Notes: generated by a model not told the origin, from the letters alone. DNA of 64,000 nucleotides from Amycolatopsis eburnea (GCF_003937945.1 NZ_RSEC01000024.1:124001-188000); one strand, 5' to 3'; positions 1 through 8,959 are shown, counted from the stretch's first letter. Translations and numbers: made by a program.

Positions 1-501
1 GTCGTGCTGGCGCACCCGTTCGCCGCGCGGCCGCTCGGCTTCTCCGTGATGGGCGCGCACACGCTGTGGTGGGGCGGCTGCGCGTGGGACTCCTTCGCCA
101 TCCCGCACCTGGTCGAGGACGAGCCGGAGGTGCTGGTCGCGACGCGCTGCCCCGGCTGCGGCCAGCCGCACGCGCTGGTGGTGAACCGGGCCGCGCCGCC
201 GGAAGGCGCGCAGGTGGCGCACTTCCTCGTGCCCGTCGCGCGGATGTGGGACGACGTGCTGCACACGTGCGCGAACCAGCGGCTGTTCTGCTGCGAGTCC
301 TGTGTGGACGCCTGGCTCGCGGAAACCGGGCAGGACAAGGGGTGCGTGCTGGACCTCGTGACGCTGTGGCGGCTCGCGCGCGGCTGGTACGAAGGCCGGC
401 TCGAACGCGGCTACCGGCGCCGGGAGCCCGGCACCGCGGCCGCCTACTTCGCCGAGGCCGGCCTGGCGGGGCCGTTCTGGGCCGCCACGGCCGGAGTCTG
501 A
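1..501 (+). CDS. MerB-like organomercurial lyase family protein (5' end outside window)
   Basis: The frame is open to the left edge, so the N-terminus is missing; about 166 residues remain. MerB enzymes break carbon-mercury bonds with two cysteines and an aspartate. Counting from the GTG at position 4, the fragment shows the MerB-type signature CAWDSFAIP (Cys26, Asp29, matching the catalytic Cys-x-x-Asp) and LFCCESC (Cys96/97, matching the second catalytic cysteine). An extra CPGCG pair (49-52) may bind metal. There is no merA or merR nearby, so a role in mercury resistance is not shown by context; many actinobacterial members are orphans. Family assignment is good, substrate is inference. 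Confidence 0.7.
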   Translation, partial: VVLAHPFAARPLGFSVMGAHTLWWGGCAWDSFAIPHLVEDEPEVLVATRCPGCGQPHALVVNRAAPPEGAQVAHFLVPVARMWDDVLHTCANQRLFCCESCVDAWLAETGQDKGCVLDLVTLWRLARGWYEGRLERGYRRREPGTAAAYFAEAGLAGPFWAATAGV

Positions 502-561
502 TTCGCCACATCCGGGTGCCCCGGCGGCCCGCGCGCCCGCGGGTTCGGCGAGGATGGCGGC

Positions 562-1650
562 ATGAACGCGCCCGCCGACACCGACCTGCCCGCCCACGTC
601 GAGCGGGCACTGGCCGGGTTCCTCGACCGGGCGGGCACCGAGATCCTGGCGACCGAGCCGACGGTGGCCGCCGGCATCGACGCGCTGCGCGGGTTCGTGC
701 TGAACGGCGGCAAGCGCTTGCGCCCGACGTTCGCCTGGTGGGGCTGGCGCGGCGCGGGCGGCGACCCGGCGGGCCCGGACGCCGAGGGCGTGCTGCAGGC
801 GGTGGCCAGCCTCGAGCTGATCCAGGCGTGCGCGCTGATCCACGACGACCTCATCGACTCCTCCGACTCCCGCCGCGGCTTCCCGACCGTGCACATCGCG
901 GGCGCGAAGCTGCACGCCGACCAGGGCTGGCTCGGCTCCCCCGCGACGTTCGGCCTGGCCACCGCGGTGCTGGTCGGCGACCTGGCGCTGGCCTGGGCGG
1001 ACGACATGTTCGCCGACGCCCCGCTGCCCGCGCAGACGCTCGCCGCGGCGCGGCCGGCGTGGCGCGCGATGCGCACCGAGGTGCTCGCCGGCCAGTACCT
1101 CGACGTCCGCACGCAGGCCACCGGCGACGCCTCCGTCGAGGCCGCGCTCAAGATCGACCGGCTCAAGACCGCCGCCTACACCGTCCAGCGGCCGCTGCAC
1201 CTGGGTGCCGCGCTCGGCGGGGCCTCCCCCGAGCTGATCGCCACGCTGCTGGAGTTCGGCGGCGAGGTCGGCGTCGCGTTCCAGCTGCGGGACGACCTGC
1301 TCGGCGTGTTCGGCGACCCGTCGGTCACCGGCAAGCCGGCCGGCGACGACCTGCGCGAGGGCAAGCGCACGCTGCTCGTCGCGCTCGGGCTGCAGCTCGC
1401 CGCCGAGAAGGGCGAGACGGCCGCGGCCACGGTCATCGCGGACGCGATCGGCGACGCCGACCTCTCCGACGAGGGCGTCGAGACCGTCCGGATGGCGTTG
1501 CGGCAGGTCGGCGCGGTCGACGCGGTCGAGCGCCGGATCGACGAGCTGACGACGGCGGCGATGGCCGCGCTCGAGCGCGCCCACCTGGCCGAGCCGGCGC
1601 CCGAGGCGCTGACCGGGCTGGTCGTCAAGGCCACCCAGCGGACGTACTGA
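562..1650 (+). CDS. crtE: Polyprenyl diphosphate synthase (GGPP synthase type)
   Basis: 362 residues. It condenses isopentenyl diphosphate with allylic diphosphates, most likely to geranylgeranyl diphosphate, the precursor for phytoene. The first aspartate-rich motif is DDLID (95-99), following IH; the second is in FQLRDDLLGVFGD (DD at 244-245). The KRLRP motif near residue 51 binds the homoallylic substrate. The crtI start codon follows its stop by one base, so it opens the crt operon. In Mycobacterium tuberculosis a related synthase (idsA2) sits near the pknL locus, as here. Product chain length is inferred from the neighbours. Confidence 0.9.
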   Translation: MNAPADTDLPAHVERALAGFLDRAGTEILATEPTVAAGIDALRGFVLNGGKRLRPTFAWWGWRGAGGDPAGPDAEGVLQAVASLELIQACALIHDDLIDSSDSRRGFPTVHIAGAKLHADQGWLGSPATFGLATAVLVGDLALAWADDMFADAPLPAQTLAAARPAWRAMRTEVLAGQYLDVRTQATGDASVEAALKIDRLKTAAYTVQRPLHLGAALGGASPELIATLLEFGGEVGVAFQLRDDLLGVFGDPSVTGKPAGDDLREGKRTLLVALGLQLAAEKGETAAATVIADAIGDADLSDEGVETVRMALRQVGAVDAVERRIDELTTAAMAALERAHLAEPAPEALTGLVVKATQRTY

Positions 1651-1651
1651 C

Positions 1652-3124
1652 GTGCGGACCATCGACGGGCCCGCCGACCACGTCGTCGTCATCGGGGCCG
1701 GGCTGGCCGGGCTTTCGGCGACGCTGCACCTGCTCGGCTCGGGACGGCGCGTCACGCTGCTGGAGCAGGCGGACACCCCGGGCGGCCGGGCGGGCCAGCA
1801 GAGCTTCGACGGCAACGCCGTGGACACCGGCGCGAGCGTGCTGACCATGCCGGAGCTGCTGGACGAGGCGTTCGCGGCGGTCGGCGAGACGCTGGAGAAG
1901 AACCTGCGCCTGACCCGGCTCGACCCCGCGTACCAGGCGCGCTTCGCCGACGGCAGCTCCCTCGCGCTGCACACCGACGGCGACGCGATGGAGGCCGAGA
2001 TCCGCGCCTTCGCCGGCGCCCGCGAGGCGGCGGGCTACCGGGCGCTGCGGCGCTGGCTCAGCGAGCTGTACGCGGTGCAGAAGGACCGGTTCATCGGGGC
2101 GAACTTCGACTCGCCGCTCGACCTGGCGCACCCGGCGCTGGCGAAGCTCGCCGCGCTGGGCGGGTTCGGCAAGCTCGGCCCGCGCGTCGGCCGCTACCTG
2201 CTCGACGAGCGCGTGCGGCGGCTGTTCACCTTCCAGGCGCTCTACGCCGGTCTCGACCCGGCGAGCGCGATCGGCGCGTACGGCGTCATCTCGTACATGG
2301 ACACCGTCGGCGGCGTCTACTACCCCGAGGGCGGGATGGGCGAGATCGGCCGGGCGCTGACCGGCGCCGCCGCCCGGGCGGGCGCGGACGTGCGGTTCGG
2401 CACCGAAGCCGCGTGGCTGGAACGGGTGAATTCGCGGGTGCGGGCGGTGCGGACGCGCTCGGGCGAGCGGATCGCGTGCGACGCCGTCGTGCTGGCGACC
2501 GAGCTGTCCTCGGCGTACCGGCTCATCGGCGCGCGGCCGCGGCGGCCGGTGCCGCTGCGCTACTCGCCGTCCGCCGTGGTGGTGCACGGGCGGACCACCC
2601 GGAGGTGGGACCTCGGGCACCACACGATCTTCTTCGGCGGCGCCTGGGAGCGGACGTTCGCGGAGATCATCCGCGAGGGGAAGCTGATGAGCGACCCGTC
2701 GCTGCTGGTCACGCGGCCGACCGCGACCGACCCCGGGCTGGCCGGGCGCGGCGGCGAGATCGTGTCGGTGCTCGCGCCGGCACCGAACACCCAGCGCGGC
2801 TCGATCGACTGGGACCGCGTGCGCGGGCCGTACCGCGAAGAGCTGTTCCGCACGCTGGAGGCGCGCGGCCTGACCGGCTTCGGCGAGGAGTTCGGCGTCG
2901 ACGAAACGATCACCCCGGCGGACTGGGCGGCGCGCGGGCTCGCGGCCGGGACGCCGTTCTCGCTGGCGCACACGTTCTCCCAGACCGGCCCGTTCCGGCC
3001 GGCGAACCTGGTGCGCGCGGCGGGCAACGTCGTGCTCGCCGGCTGCGGCACCACCCCCGGCGTCGGCATCCCGCCGGTGCTCATCTCGGGACGGCTGGCG
3101 GCGGAAAGGATCACCGGCCGGTGA
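1652..3124 (+). CDS. crtI: Phytoene desaturase (CrtI family)
   Basis: 490 residues, GTG start one base after the crtE stop. FAD-dependent desaturase that introduces double bonds into phytoene. The N-terminus has the dinucleotide-binding motif GAGLAG (15-20) followed by LLEQADTPGGRAG, and the C-terminus has the conserved AGCGTTPGVGIPPVLISG stretch of carotenoid desaturases. Its last 4 bases overlap the crtB GTG start. The number of desaturation steps (lycopene, neurosporene or dehydrosqualene-type product) cannot be read from sequence; no lycopene cyclase is seen in the window. Confidence 0.92.
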   Translation: MRTIDGPADHVVVIGAGLAGLSATLHLLGSGRRVTLLEQADTPGGRAGQQSFDGNAVDTGASVLTMPELLDEAFAAVGETLEKNLRLTRLDPAYQARFADGSSLALHTDGDAMEAEIRAFAGAREAAGYRALRRWLSELYAVQKDRFIGANFDSPLDLAHPALAKLAALGGFGKLGPRVGRYLLDERVRRLFTFQALYAGLDPASAIGAYGVISYMDTVGGVYYPEGGMGEIGRALTGAAARAGADVRFGTEAAWLERVNSRVRAVRTRSGERIACDAVVLATELSSAYRLIGARPRRPVPLRYSPSAVVVHGRTTRRWDLGHHTIFFGGAWERTFAEIIREGKLMSDPSLLVTRPTATDPGLAGRGGEIVSVLAPAPNTQRGSIDWDRVRGPYREELFRTLEARGLTGFGEEFGVDETITPADWAARGLAAGTPFSLAHTFSQTGPFRPANLVRAAGNVVLAGCGTTPGVGIPPVLISGRLAAERITGR

Positions 3125-4047
3125 ACGAACTCGACGCCGCGGGCATCCGCGCGCCGGAGCTGCGGGCCGCGTACACCGGGTGCAAGCGCATCAACGCCCA
3201 CCACGGGCGCACGTTCTTCCTGGCCACCCGGCTGCTGCCGGCCCGCGCCCGCCCGGCGGCGCACGCGTTGTACGGCTTCGCGCGGATGGCCGACGAGCTG
3301 GTCGACAACCCGGAGCCGGGCAGCGACCCGGCGGCGTCCCTTGACCGCGTCGGCACCCTGGTCGACGTCGTCTTCGACGGCGGGACCCCGGACGACCCGG
3401 TGCTCGTGGCGCTGGCCGACACCGTGCGGCGCTACGGCCTTTCGCGCGAGTTGTTCGACGCGTTCCTGAAGTCGATGCGGATGGACGTGAAGCCGGTCGA
3501 GTACCGGACGTTCGCCGAGCTGGGCGAGTACATGTACGGCTCGGCCGCGGTGATCGGGCTGCAGATGCTGCCGGTGTTCGGCACGATCGGGCCGGTCGCG
3601 GACGCGGAACCGGGCGCCATCGCGCTCGGCGAGGCGTTCCAGCTGACCAACTTCCTGCGCGACGTCGGCGAGGACCTCGACCGGGGGCGCCTGTACCTGC
3701 CGCTCGACGAGCTGGCCGCGTTCGGCGTCACGCGTTCCTTGCTCGAGGAGCGCCGGCCGGACCCGCGGATCCGCGCGGCGCTGGCGTACTTCGTCGCGCG
3801 GACGCGGGCGGTGTACCGGCGGGCCGAAGCGGGGGTTCCGTTGCTGCGCCCCGAATCCCGGCCGTGCGTGCGGACGGCGCTGACGCTGTACCAGGGCATC
3901 CTCGACGAGATCGCCGCCCTGGACTACGACGTCCTGACGCGGCGGGCCGTGGTGCCGAAGTCGCGCAGGCTGGTAGTCGCGCTACCCCCGTTGGCCGCGG
4001 TCTGGGCGCGCGAGACGTTCCGGGGCGGTCGTAGGCTGCGATCATGA
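3121..4047 (+). CDS. crtB: Phytoene/squalene synthase family protein, phytoene synthase
   Basis: 308 residues from a GTG that overlaps the crtI stop (GTGA). It joins two GGPP molecules head to head to phytoene. Both aspartate-rich substrate-binding motifs are present: DELVD (58-62) and DVGED (181-185, in NFLRDVGEDLDRGRLYLP). The order crtE-crtI-crtB on one transcript defines a compact carotenoid backbone operon. The frame is open well upstream inside crtI, but homology begins only at this GTG. Confidence 0.92.
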   Translation: MNELDAAGIRAPELRAAYTGCKRINAHHGRTFFLATRLLPARARPAAHALYGFARMADELVDNPEPGSDPAASLDRVGTLVDVVFDGGTPDDPVLVALADTVRRYGLSRELFDAFLKSMRMDVKPVEYRTFAELGEYMYGSAAVIGLQMLPVFGTIGPVADAEPGAIALGEAFQLTNFLRDVGEDLDRGRLYLPLDELAAFGVTRSLLEERRPDPRIRAALAYFVARTRAVYRRAEAGVPLLRPESRPCVRTALTLYQGILDEIAALDYDVLTRRAVVPKSRRLVVALPPLAAVWARETFRGGRRLRS

Positions 4048-4823
4048 GCGAACGACGCATCCGGATCGGCCTGCAGCTCCAGCCGCAGCACGCCGACTAC
4101 GACACCATCCGGCGCACCGCTTCGGCCGCCGAAGAGCTCGGCGCCGACATCATCTTCAACTGGGATCACTTTTTCCCGCTTTACGGCGATCCCGACGGCC
4201 TGCACTTCGAGTGCTGGACAATGCTCGGCGCGTGGGCGGAGTCGACGTCCCGCGTGGAGATCGGCGCGCTGGTGACCTGCAACAGCTACCGCAACCCCGA
4301 GCTGCTGGCCGACATGGCCCGCACGGTCGACCACATCTCCGGCGGCCGGCTCATCCTCGGCATCGGCTCCGGCTGGTTCGAGAAGGACTACGACGAGTAC
4401 GGCTACGAGTTCGGCACCGCGGGCGGCCGCCTGGACGACCTCGCGGAGTCCCTGCCGCGCATCGAGTCGCGCCTCGGCAAGCTGAACCCGGCCCCGACCC
4501 GCAAGATCCCGGTCCTCATCGGCGGCGGCGGCGAGAAGAAGACCCTTCGTCTCGTGGCCAAGCACGGCGACATCTGGCACGGCTTCGGCGACCCGGAGGT
4601 CGTCGAGCGCAAGGTCAAGATCCTCGACCAGCACTGCGCCGACGTCGGCCGCGACCCGGGCGAGATCGAGCGCTCGTGCGGCGTGCAGGGCGAGCCGGAC
4701 GAGCTGGGCCCGAAGCTGCTGGACCTGGGGGTCACGACGTTCACGGTCGGGGTCGGTGGCCCGGACTACGACCTCGGCGCGCTCGAGAAGTGGGTCGCCT
4801 GGCGGGACAAGACCACCAGCTGA
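4044..4823 (+). CDS. LLM-class F420-dependent oxidoreductase
   Basis: 259 residues, luciferase-like (TIM-barrel) family, with the typical N-terminus of strand-rich repeats and the central GRLILGIGSGWFEKDYDEYG block that binds the deazaflavin. ATGA overlap with crtB puts it in the carotenoid operon, but a TAGGCT -10 lies exactly 6 nt before the ATG (4032-4037), so it may also have its own leaderless transcript. The substrate is unknown; a role in carotenoid or isoprenoid modification is only suggested by position. Confidence 0.85.
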   Translation: MSERRIRIGLQLQPQHADYDTIRRTASAAEELGADIIFNWDHFFPLYGDPDGLHFECWTMLGAWAESTSRVEIGALVTCNSYRNPELLADMARTVDHISGGRLILGIGSGWFEKDYDEYGYEFGTAGGRLDDLAESLPRIESRLGKLNPAPTRKIPVLIGGGGEKKTLRLVAKHGDIWHGFGDPEVVERKVKILDQHCADVGRDPGEIERSCGVQGEPDELGPKLLDLGVTTFTVGVGGPDYDLGALEKWVAWRDKTTS

Positions 4824-4826
4824 GCT

Positions 4827-5339
4827 TCACCTTCGCGCCCGGTGCGCGGCGACCCGCTCCCGTGTCGCGCACCGGGCCGAGCAATACCTCCGGGGACTTC
4901 CCCCACCGGTGTGGGCGAACGGCTTCCCGCACGACGGCGACGCGCACAGCCCGCCCGGCACGTCCTGGCGCTCGGCCAGCAGCGAGGCCAGGCCGAGCGC
5001 CGACGACGTCACCAGCCACGCGCCCCACGGGCCGTCGTCCGACGCGTCCACGTGCAGGTGCCAGCCGTAACCGTCGTCGTGGTCGGTCAGCCGCGGCGGA
5101 CGCGCGTACTTGGCGAACAACGCGTTGAGCACCGAAGCCGCCGTAGCCACGTCCGGGGCCGCGAACACCGCACGCAGCTCCAGTGCCGCCGCGTGCAGGC
5201 CGGTCACGTCGACATCTGAAATGTCAGTTTCCCCGTGCTCGCGCAGGACACGCACCACCGCGGCCGGGTCGGGTTCCGGGAGCAGGACGTCCAGCAGGTC
5301 GACCGCGCGCTGCACGGAATCCCGGTGCGGAAAAGCCAT
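4827..5339 (-). CDS. CGNR zinc-finger domain protein (ABATE-like)
   Basis: 170 residues. The C-terminus carries a treble-clef-like cysteine set, CASPSCGKPF then RRYCSARCATRERVAAHRARR, typical of CGNR zinc fingers, which end putative stress-linked transcription regulators. The N-terminal part (HRDSVQRAVDLLDVLL...) is the usual ABATE-type ligand domain. Start at 5339 is preferred over the upstream ATG at 5363, because a TACAAT -10 (5350-5345) lies 5 nt before it, giving a leaderless mRNA, and the longer start would overlap the divergent transporter. Converges on the crt operon with a 3-nt gap. Confidence 0.75.
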   Translation of the reverse strand: MAFPHRDSVQRAVDLLDVLLPEPDPAAVVRVLREHGETDISDVDVTGLHAAALELRAVFAAPDVATAASVLNALFAKYARPPRLTDHDDGYGWHLHVDASDDGPWGAWLVTSSALGLASLLAERQDVPGGLCASPSCGKPFAHTGGGSPRRYCSARCATRERVAAHRARR

Positions 5340-5344
5340 GCCCC

Positions 5345-5354
5345 ATTGTAACGT
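5345..5354. promoter_or_regulatory. Overlapping divergent leaderless -10 elements
   Basis: On the minus strand TACAAT (5350-5345) lies 5 nt from the ATG at 5339; on the plus strand TAACGT (5349-5354) lies 7 nt from the ATG at 5362. The two -10 boxes share two bases, so the CGNR gene and the transporter probably compete for polymerase. Confidence 0.5.
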
Positions 5355-5361
5355 CCTGACC

Positions 5362-6834
5362 ATGCTAAGGCGTTACCTGGCCGGGGCCACACTCGCGCGG
5401 ACCGGGGACGAGCTGTCCGGGCCCGCGCTCCTGCTGCTCGGCCTCACCGCCGGCCCGCACGCCGGGTCGGCGCTGCTCGCCGGGCTGACCGCGGCCGCCG
5501 CCGTGGGCGGGCCCGTGTTCGGGGCCTTCCTCGACCGCAGCGCGGTGCCGGGGCGGCTGCTCGCCGTCGCGCTCGCCGGGTACGCGGGCGGGATCGCGCT
5601 GGTCGGGGCCACCTTCGGGCACCTGCCGCTCGCCGCGGTGGTCGCCGTGGCGGCCGTGACCGGGCTGCTCAACCCCGCCGTCGCCGGCGGCTGGACCGCT
5701 CAGCTGCCCGCGGTCGCCGGCACCGGCCTGCCCAAGGCCAGCCGGTTCGACGCCCTCACCTTCACCGCCGCCGCGCTGGCCGGGCCCGGGCTCGCGGGCC
5801 TGCTCGGCGGGCCGGCCGGGCTCGTCGCGGCCGTCGCGCTGGTCGCCGCCGCGGTGCCGGTCGCGTGGTCCCTGCCGGGGAAGCGGCGCAAGGCGAAGAC
5901 GCACCTCAGGGACGGTTTCGCGGTGCTGGCGAAGAACGTCCCGCTGCGGCGCGCGACGATCGCGTCGACGCTCTCCTGCGCCGGGATCGGCGCGGTCACC
6001 GTCTGTTACCCGCTGCTGGGCGCGGCCCACCTGCGCGGCCCGGCGGACGGCGCGCTGCTGCTGACCGTCCTGGCCGTGACGTCGCTGCTGGCCAACGCGG
6101 TCTTCGCGAAGAAGCCGCTGCCCTGGGCGCCGGACCGGACGGTGTGGCTGAGCACGCTGGTCCTGGCCGCGAGCGCACTCGTGGCCGCGGGAGCCGACGG
6201 CGTCACCCTGCTGGTCGTGGCCGCCGCGACGGCCGGGCTCGCCGAAGGTCCGCAGCTCACGGCGTTGTTCGCGATCCGCCACCGCGAGGCGCCCGAGCAC
6301 GTCCGGGCGCAGGTGTTCACGACGGCGGCGAGCGTGAAGATCACCGGGCTGGCGGCCGGCGCGGCGCTCGCCGGCCCGCTCGCCGCGAGGTCGCTGCCCG
6401 CGTGCCTGTGCTTCGCCGCGGCGCTCCAGATCGCCGCCGCGCTCAGCTGTCTGCGCAGGTCAGAACGCCATCGCCTGCGCGCGCCGCTTGACCTCGGTGC
6501 CGTGGCTGGTGCGCAGCGCGTTGACCGGGGTGGTGCCGGGCAGGGTGTCGTCCGCGGTGAACAGCCACCGCAGCATCTCCGTCCGGCTGAACCCGGAGTC
6601 GGCGAGCACGGTGATGGTGCCCGCGAGGCCCTTGACCACGCCGTCCTTGACGAAGAAGTCACTGGGCACGCAGAGTTCGCCGCCGCGCTTCAGCGCGATC
6701 AGCTGCCCGTCGCGCAGCATCTGCCGGACCTTGTTGGCCGAAGTCCCCAGAGCCTTCGCGACCTCGGGCAACGGGAGGACCTCGATGGCGGTGTCGAGGA
6801 CGTCGTCGGCGACCGGAATCCCACTCACAGGTGA
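5362..6834 (+). CDS. MFS-type membrane transporter with antisense C-terminal tail
   Basis: 490 codons, but only about the first 365 look like a transporter: Ala/Gly/Leu-rich membrane helices and the central basic loop GKRRKAKTHLRD separating two halves, as in small MFS efflux proteins. Beyond roughly position 6455 the frame runs antisense through the whole convergent Rv2175c-like gene and gives Arg/Gly/Asp/His-rich sequence with no membrane helices, ending at a TGA at 6832. The substrate is unknown. The divergent CGNR protein shares its promoter region and could control it. Either the true stop was lost or there is an unnoticed frameshift near 6450. Confidence 0.7.
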   Translation: MLRRYLAGATLARTGDELSGPALLLLGLTAGPHAGSALLAGLTAAAAVGGPVFGAFLDRSAVPGRLLAVALAGYAGGIALVGATFGHLPLAAVVAVAAVTGLLNPAVAGGWTAQLPAVAGTGLPKASRFDALTFTAAALAGPGLAGLLGGPAGLVAAVALVAAAVPVAWSLPGKRRKAKTHLRDGFAVLAKNVPLRRATIASTLSCAGIGAVTVCYPLLGAAHLRGPADGALLLTVLAVTSLLANAVFAKKPLPWAPDRTVWLSTLVLAASALVAAGADGVTLLVVAAATAGLAEGPQLTALFAIRHREAPEHVRAQVFTTAASVKITGLAAGAALAGPLAARSLPACLCFAAALQIAAALSCLRRSERHRLRAPLDLGAVAGAQRVDRGGAGQGVVRGEQPPQHLRPAEPGVGEHGDGAREALDHAVLDEEVTGHAEFAAALQRDQLPVAQHLPDLVGRSPQSLRDLGQREDLDGGVEDVVGDRNPTHR

Positions 6835-6837
6835 CAC
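6460..6837 (-). CDS. Rv2175c-family DNA-binding protein (PknL substrate homologue)
   Basis: 125 residues from the GTG at 6837 (a second GTG at 6828 is possible). It matches M. tuberculosis Rv2175c across its length: IPVADDVLD at the N-terminus, the winged-helix segment PLPEVAKALGTSANKVRQML, then GLAGTITVLADSGFSRTEMLRWLF and a C-terminal EVKRRAQAMAF. Rv2175c binds DNA and is phosphorylated by the neighbouring kinase PknL. Here too it is divergent from the kinase, so the regulatory pair is conserved. Its coding region lies wholly under the tail of the convergent transporter frame. Confidence 0.88.
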   Translation of the reverse strand: MSPVSGIPVADDVLDTAIEVLPLPEVAKALGTSANKVRQMLRDGQLIALKRGGELCVPSDFFVKDGVVKGLAGTITVLADSGFSRTEMLRWLFTADDTLPGTTPVNALRTSHGTEVKRRAQAMAF

Positions 6838-6917
6838 TGTGCCACATTCGGCCCCCTCACCCGCTAGTGCGCACGGGTGACCCGCGAGGTCTCCTCCACG
6901 AGGCGTGTGCGGTTCCG

Positions 6918-6923
6918 TACGAT
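6918..6923 (+). promoter_or_regulatory. -10 element of the kinase gene
   Basis: TACGAT lies 8 nt before the GTG at 6932, fitting a leaderless start and supporting that GTG over the in-frame ATG-equivalent at 6905. Confidence 0.4.
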
Positions 6924-6931
6924 CCATACCC

Positions 6932-8959
6932 GTGACACGCACCCATCCCAGCCTGGTCGGCACGCTCCTCGAGCGCCGCTACCGGGTGGACCGGCTGCTC
7001 GCCCACGGCGGAATGTCTTCCGTCTACCAGGGGACGGACACCCGGCTGGACCGTCCGGTCGCGATCAAGATCATGGACCCGCGCTTCGCCGACGACCGCT
7101 CGTTCGTCGACCGCTTCGTGCGCGAGGCCCAGTCCGCGGCGCAGCTGCACCACCCGCACGTGGTGGCGGTGCACGACCAGGGCTTCGACCTGCCGCCGGG
7201 CGCGGAATCGGGCCTGGCCTTCCTGGTGATGGAACTGGTGGACGGCGGGACGCTGCGCGACCTGCTCGACGAGCGGGGCCCGCTGGACGTCGCGCTGGCG
7301 CTGAGCGTGGCCGAGCCGGTGCTTTCGGCGCTGGCCGCCGCGCACCAGGCGGGACTGGTGCACCGGGACGTGAAGCCGGAGAACGTGCTGATCGGCCGGT
7401 CCGGCCCGCACACCGGCGGTGCCGTGAAGGTCGCGGACTTCGGCCTGGTGCGGGCGGTGGCGAGCGCGGGCACGACGAGCTCGAGCGTCATCCTCGGCAC
7501 GGTCGCCTACCTCTCCCCGGAGCAGGTCGAAACCGGCGCGGCGTCCTCGCGCGGCGACGTCTACTCGGCCGGGATCCTGCTCTACGAAATGCTGACCGGC
7601 CAGGTGCCCTACACCGGCGACACGGCGATCTCGGTGGCCTACCGGCACGTGAACGACGACGTGCCGCGCCCCAGCGCGCTGCGTCCGGACCTGCCGCCGG
7701 AGCTGGACGACCTGATCACGCGCGCGACGCGGCGGGACCCCGGGCAGCGCCCGGCCGACGCCGGCGAGTTCCTCACCGAGCTGACCGCGGTGCGCGCCCA
7801 GCTGGGGCTGCTGCCGGTGACCGTGCCGATCCCGGTGTCCCGCGGCCAGGGCGACGTCGCCGACACCGAGCGCACGCTGCCGCGCCTCCCGCAGGTGCCG
7901 GACGGCGAGAAGACGATGCCGGTGCACCGCCCGAACGCGACCCGGGCGCTGAGCCACCCGGGCACCCCGCCGCCGGGGATGACCCAGCAGATCCCGCCGG
8001 TGCGGCCCCCGGTGGCGCGGCGCCGGAGCGAGCCGGAACCGGAGAAGCCGGCCGACAACCGCAAGCGCATCGCCATCATCGCCGGCGCGGTGCTGCTGTT
8101 CGGCGGGCTGATCACGGCGTTCGTCTTCATGCTCACCGACACCGGCGGCGACAAGACCGCGACCGTGCCGAAGCTCGTCGGGCTGAACCAGGCCGCGGCG
8201 GGTGACGCGCTGCGCGCGGTGAAGCTGACGCCGCAGTTCAGCCAGGAGTACGACAACTCGGTCCCGTCGAACACCGTGCTGCGCGCCGAGCCCGCCGAGG
8301 GCACGCCGCTGACGCCGAACTCGACGGTGTCGGTGGTGCTGTCCAAGGGCCGCCCGGCGGTCCCGGACATCCGGCCGGGCACGGCGCTGCCCGACGCCGA
8401 GAACGCGATCAAGACCGCGCAGCTGACCCCGGTCCGCGGCACCGACGACTACGACGCCGAGGTCCCGCAGGGCGCGGTCATCCGCACCGAGCCCGCGGCG
8501 GGCAGCCAGCTGAACATCGGCGGCCAGGTCACGATCATCGTGTCGAAGGGCCCGATCCCGCTGCCGCCGGTCCCGGACGTCACCGGGCGGAGCAAGGACG
8601 AGGCCTTCCAGCTGCTGCAGCAGGCCGGGTTCGAGCCGTTCCAGGCGGGCGAGGAGTTCAAGCAGGACGTCCCGGGCGGCGCGGTCACCCGGACCGACCC
8701 GCCGGCCAACTCGCAGGCGAAGGAAAAGCGGATCGGCGTCTTCGTCAACAACGCCGTCCAGGTGCCGGACGTCCGATTCCGTTCGTTCGACGACGCCCGG
8801 AAGATCCTGGAGCAGGCCGGGCTGAAGGCCGACCGCGACGGCGGCAAGGGCCGCGGTCCCGGTGGCGGCGGGTTCGACTTCGTCTTCAACCAGGACCCGC
8901 AGCCGGGGACGTTCGTGCAGAAGGGCTCCAAGGTCAAGCTCAAGGGCTTCGGCCAGTGA
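6932..8959 (+). CDS. pknL: PASTA-domain Ser/Thr protein kinase at the pknL locus
   Basis: 675 residues. The cytoplasmic kinase domain (about 15-285) has the glycine-rich loop LAHGGMSSVYQG, ATP-binding Lys46 (VAIK), catalytic Asp146 in HRDVKPEN and the DFG motif at Asp169, followed by the activation segment ending GTVAYLSPEQ. A Pro-rich linker leads to one membrane helix (about 379-401) and four extracellular PASTA repeats to the C-terminus, which in PknB-type kinases bind muropeptides or lipid II. The divergent Rv2175c-like gene identifies the pknL locus, although mycobacterial PknL lacks PASTA repeats. The stop overlaps the next gene (GTGA). Confidence 0.93.
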   Translation: MTRTHPSLVGTLLERRYRVDRLLAHGGMSSVYQGTDTRLDRPVAIKIMDPRFADDRSFVDRFVREAQSAAQLHHPHVVAVHDQGFDLPPGAESGLAFLVMELVDGGTLRDLLDERGPLDVALALSVAEPVLSALAAAHQAGLVHRDVKPENVLIGRSGPHTGGAVKVADFGLVRAVASAGTTSSSVILGTVAYLSPEQVETGAASSRGDVYSAGILLYEMLTGQVPYTGDTAISVAYRHVNDDVPRPSALRPDLPPELDDLITRATRRDPGQRPADAGEFLTELTAVRAQLGLLPVTVPIPVSRGQGDVADTERTLPRLPQVPDGEKTMPVHRPNATRALSHPGTPPPGMTQQIPPVRPPVARRRSEPEPEKPADNRKRIAIIAGAVLLFGGLITAFVFMLTDTGGDKTATVPKLVGLNQAAAGDALRAVKLTPQFSQEYDNSVPSNTVLRAEPAEGTPLTPNSTVSVVLSKGRPAVPDIRPGTALPDAENAIKTAQLTPVRGTDDYDAEVPQGAVIRTEPAAGSQLNIGGQVTIIVSKGPIPLPPVPDVTGRSKDEAFQLLQQAGFEPFQAGEEFKQDVPGGAVTRTDPPANSQAKEKRIGVFVNNAVQVPDVRFRSFDDARKILEQAGLKADRDGGKGRGPGGGGFDFVFNQDPQPGTFVQKGSKVKLKGFGQ

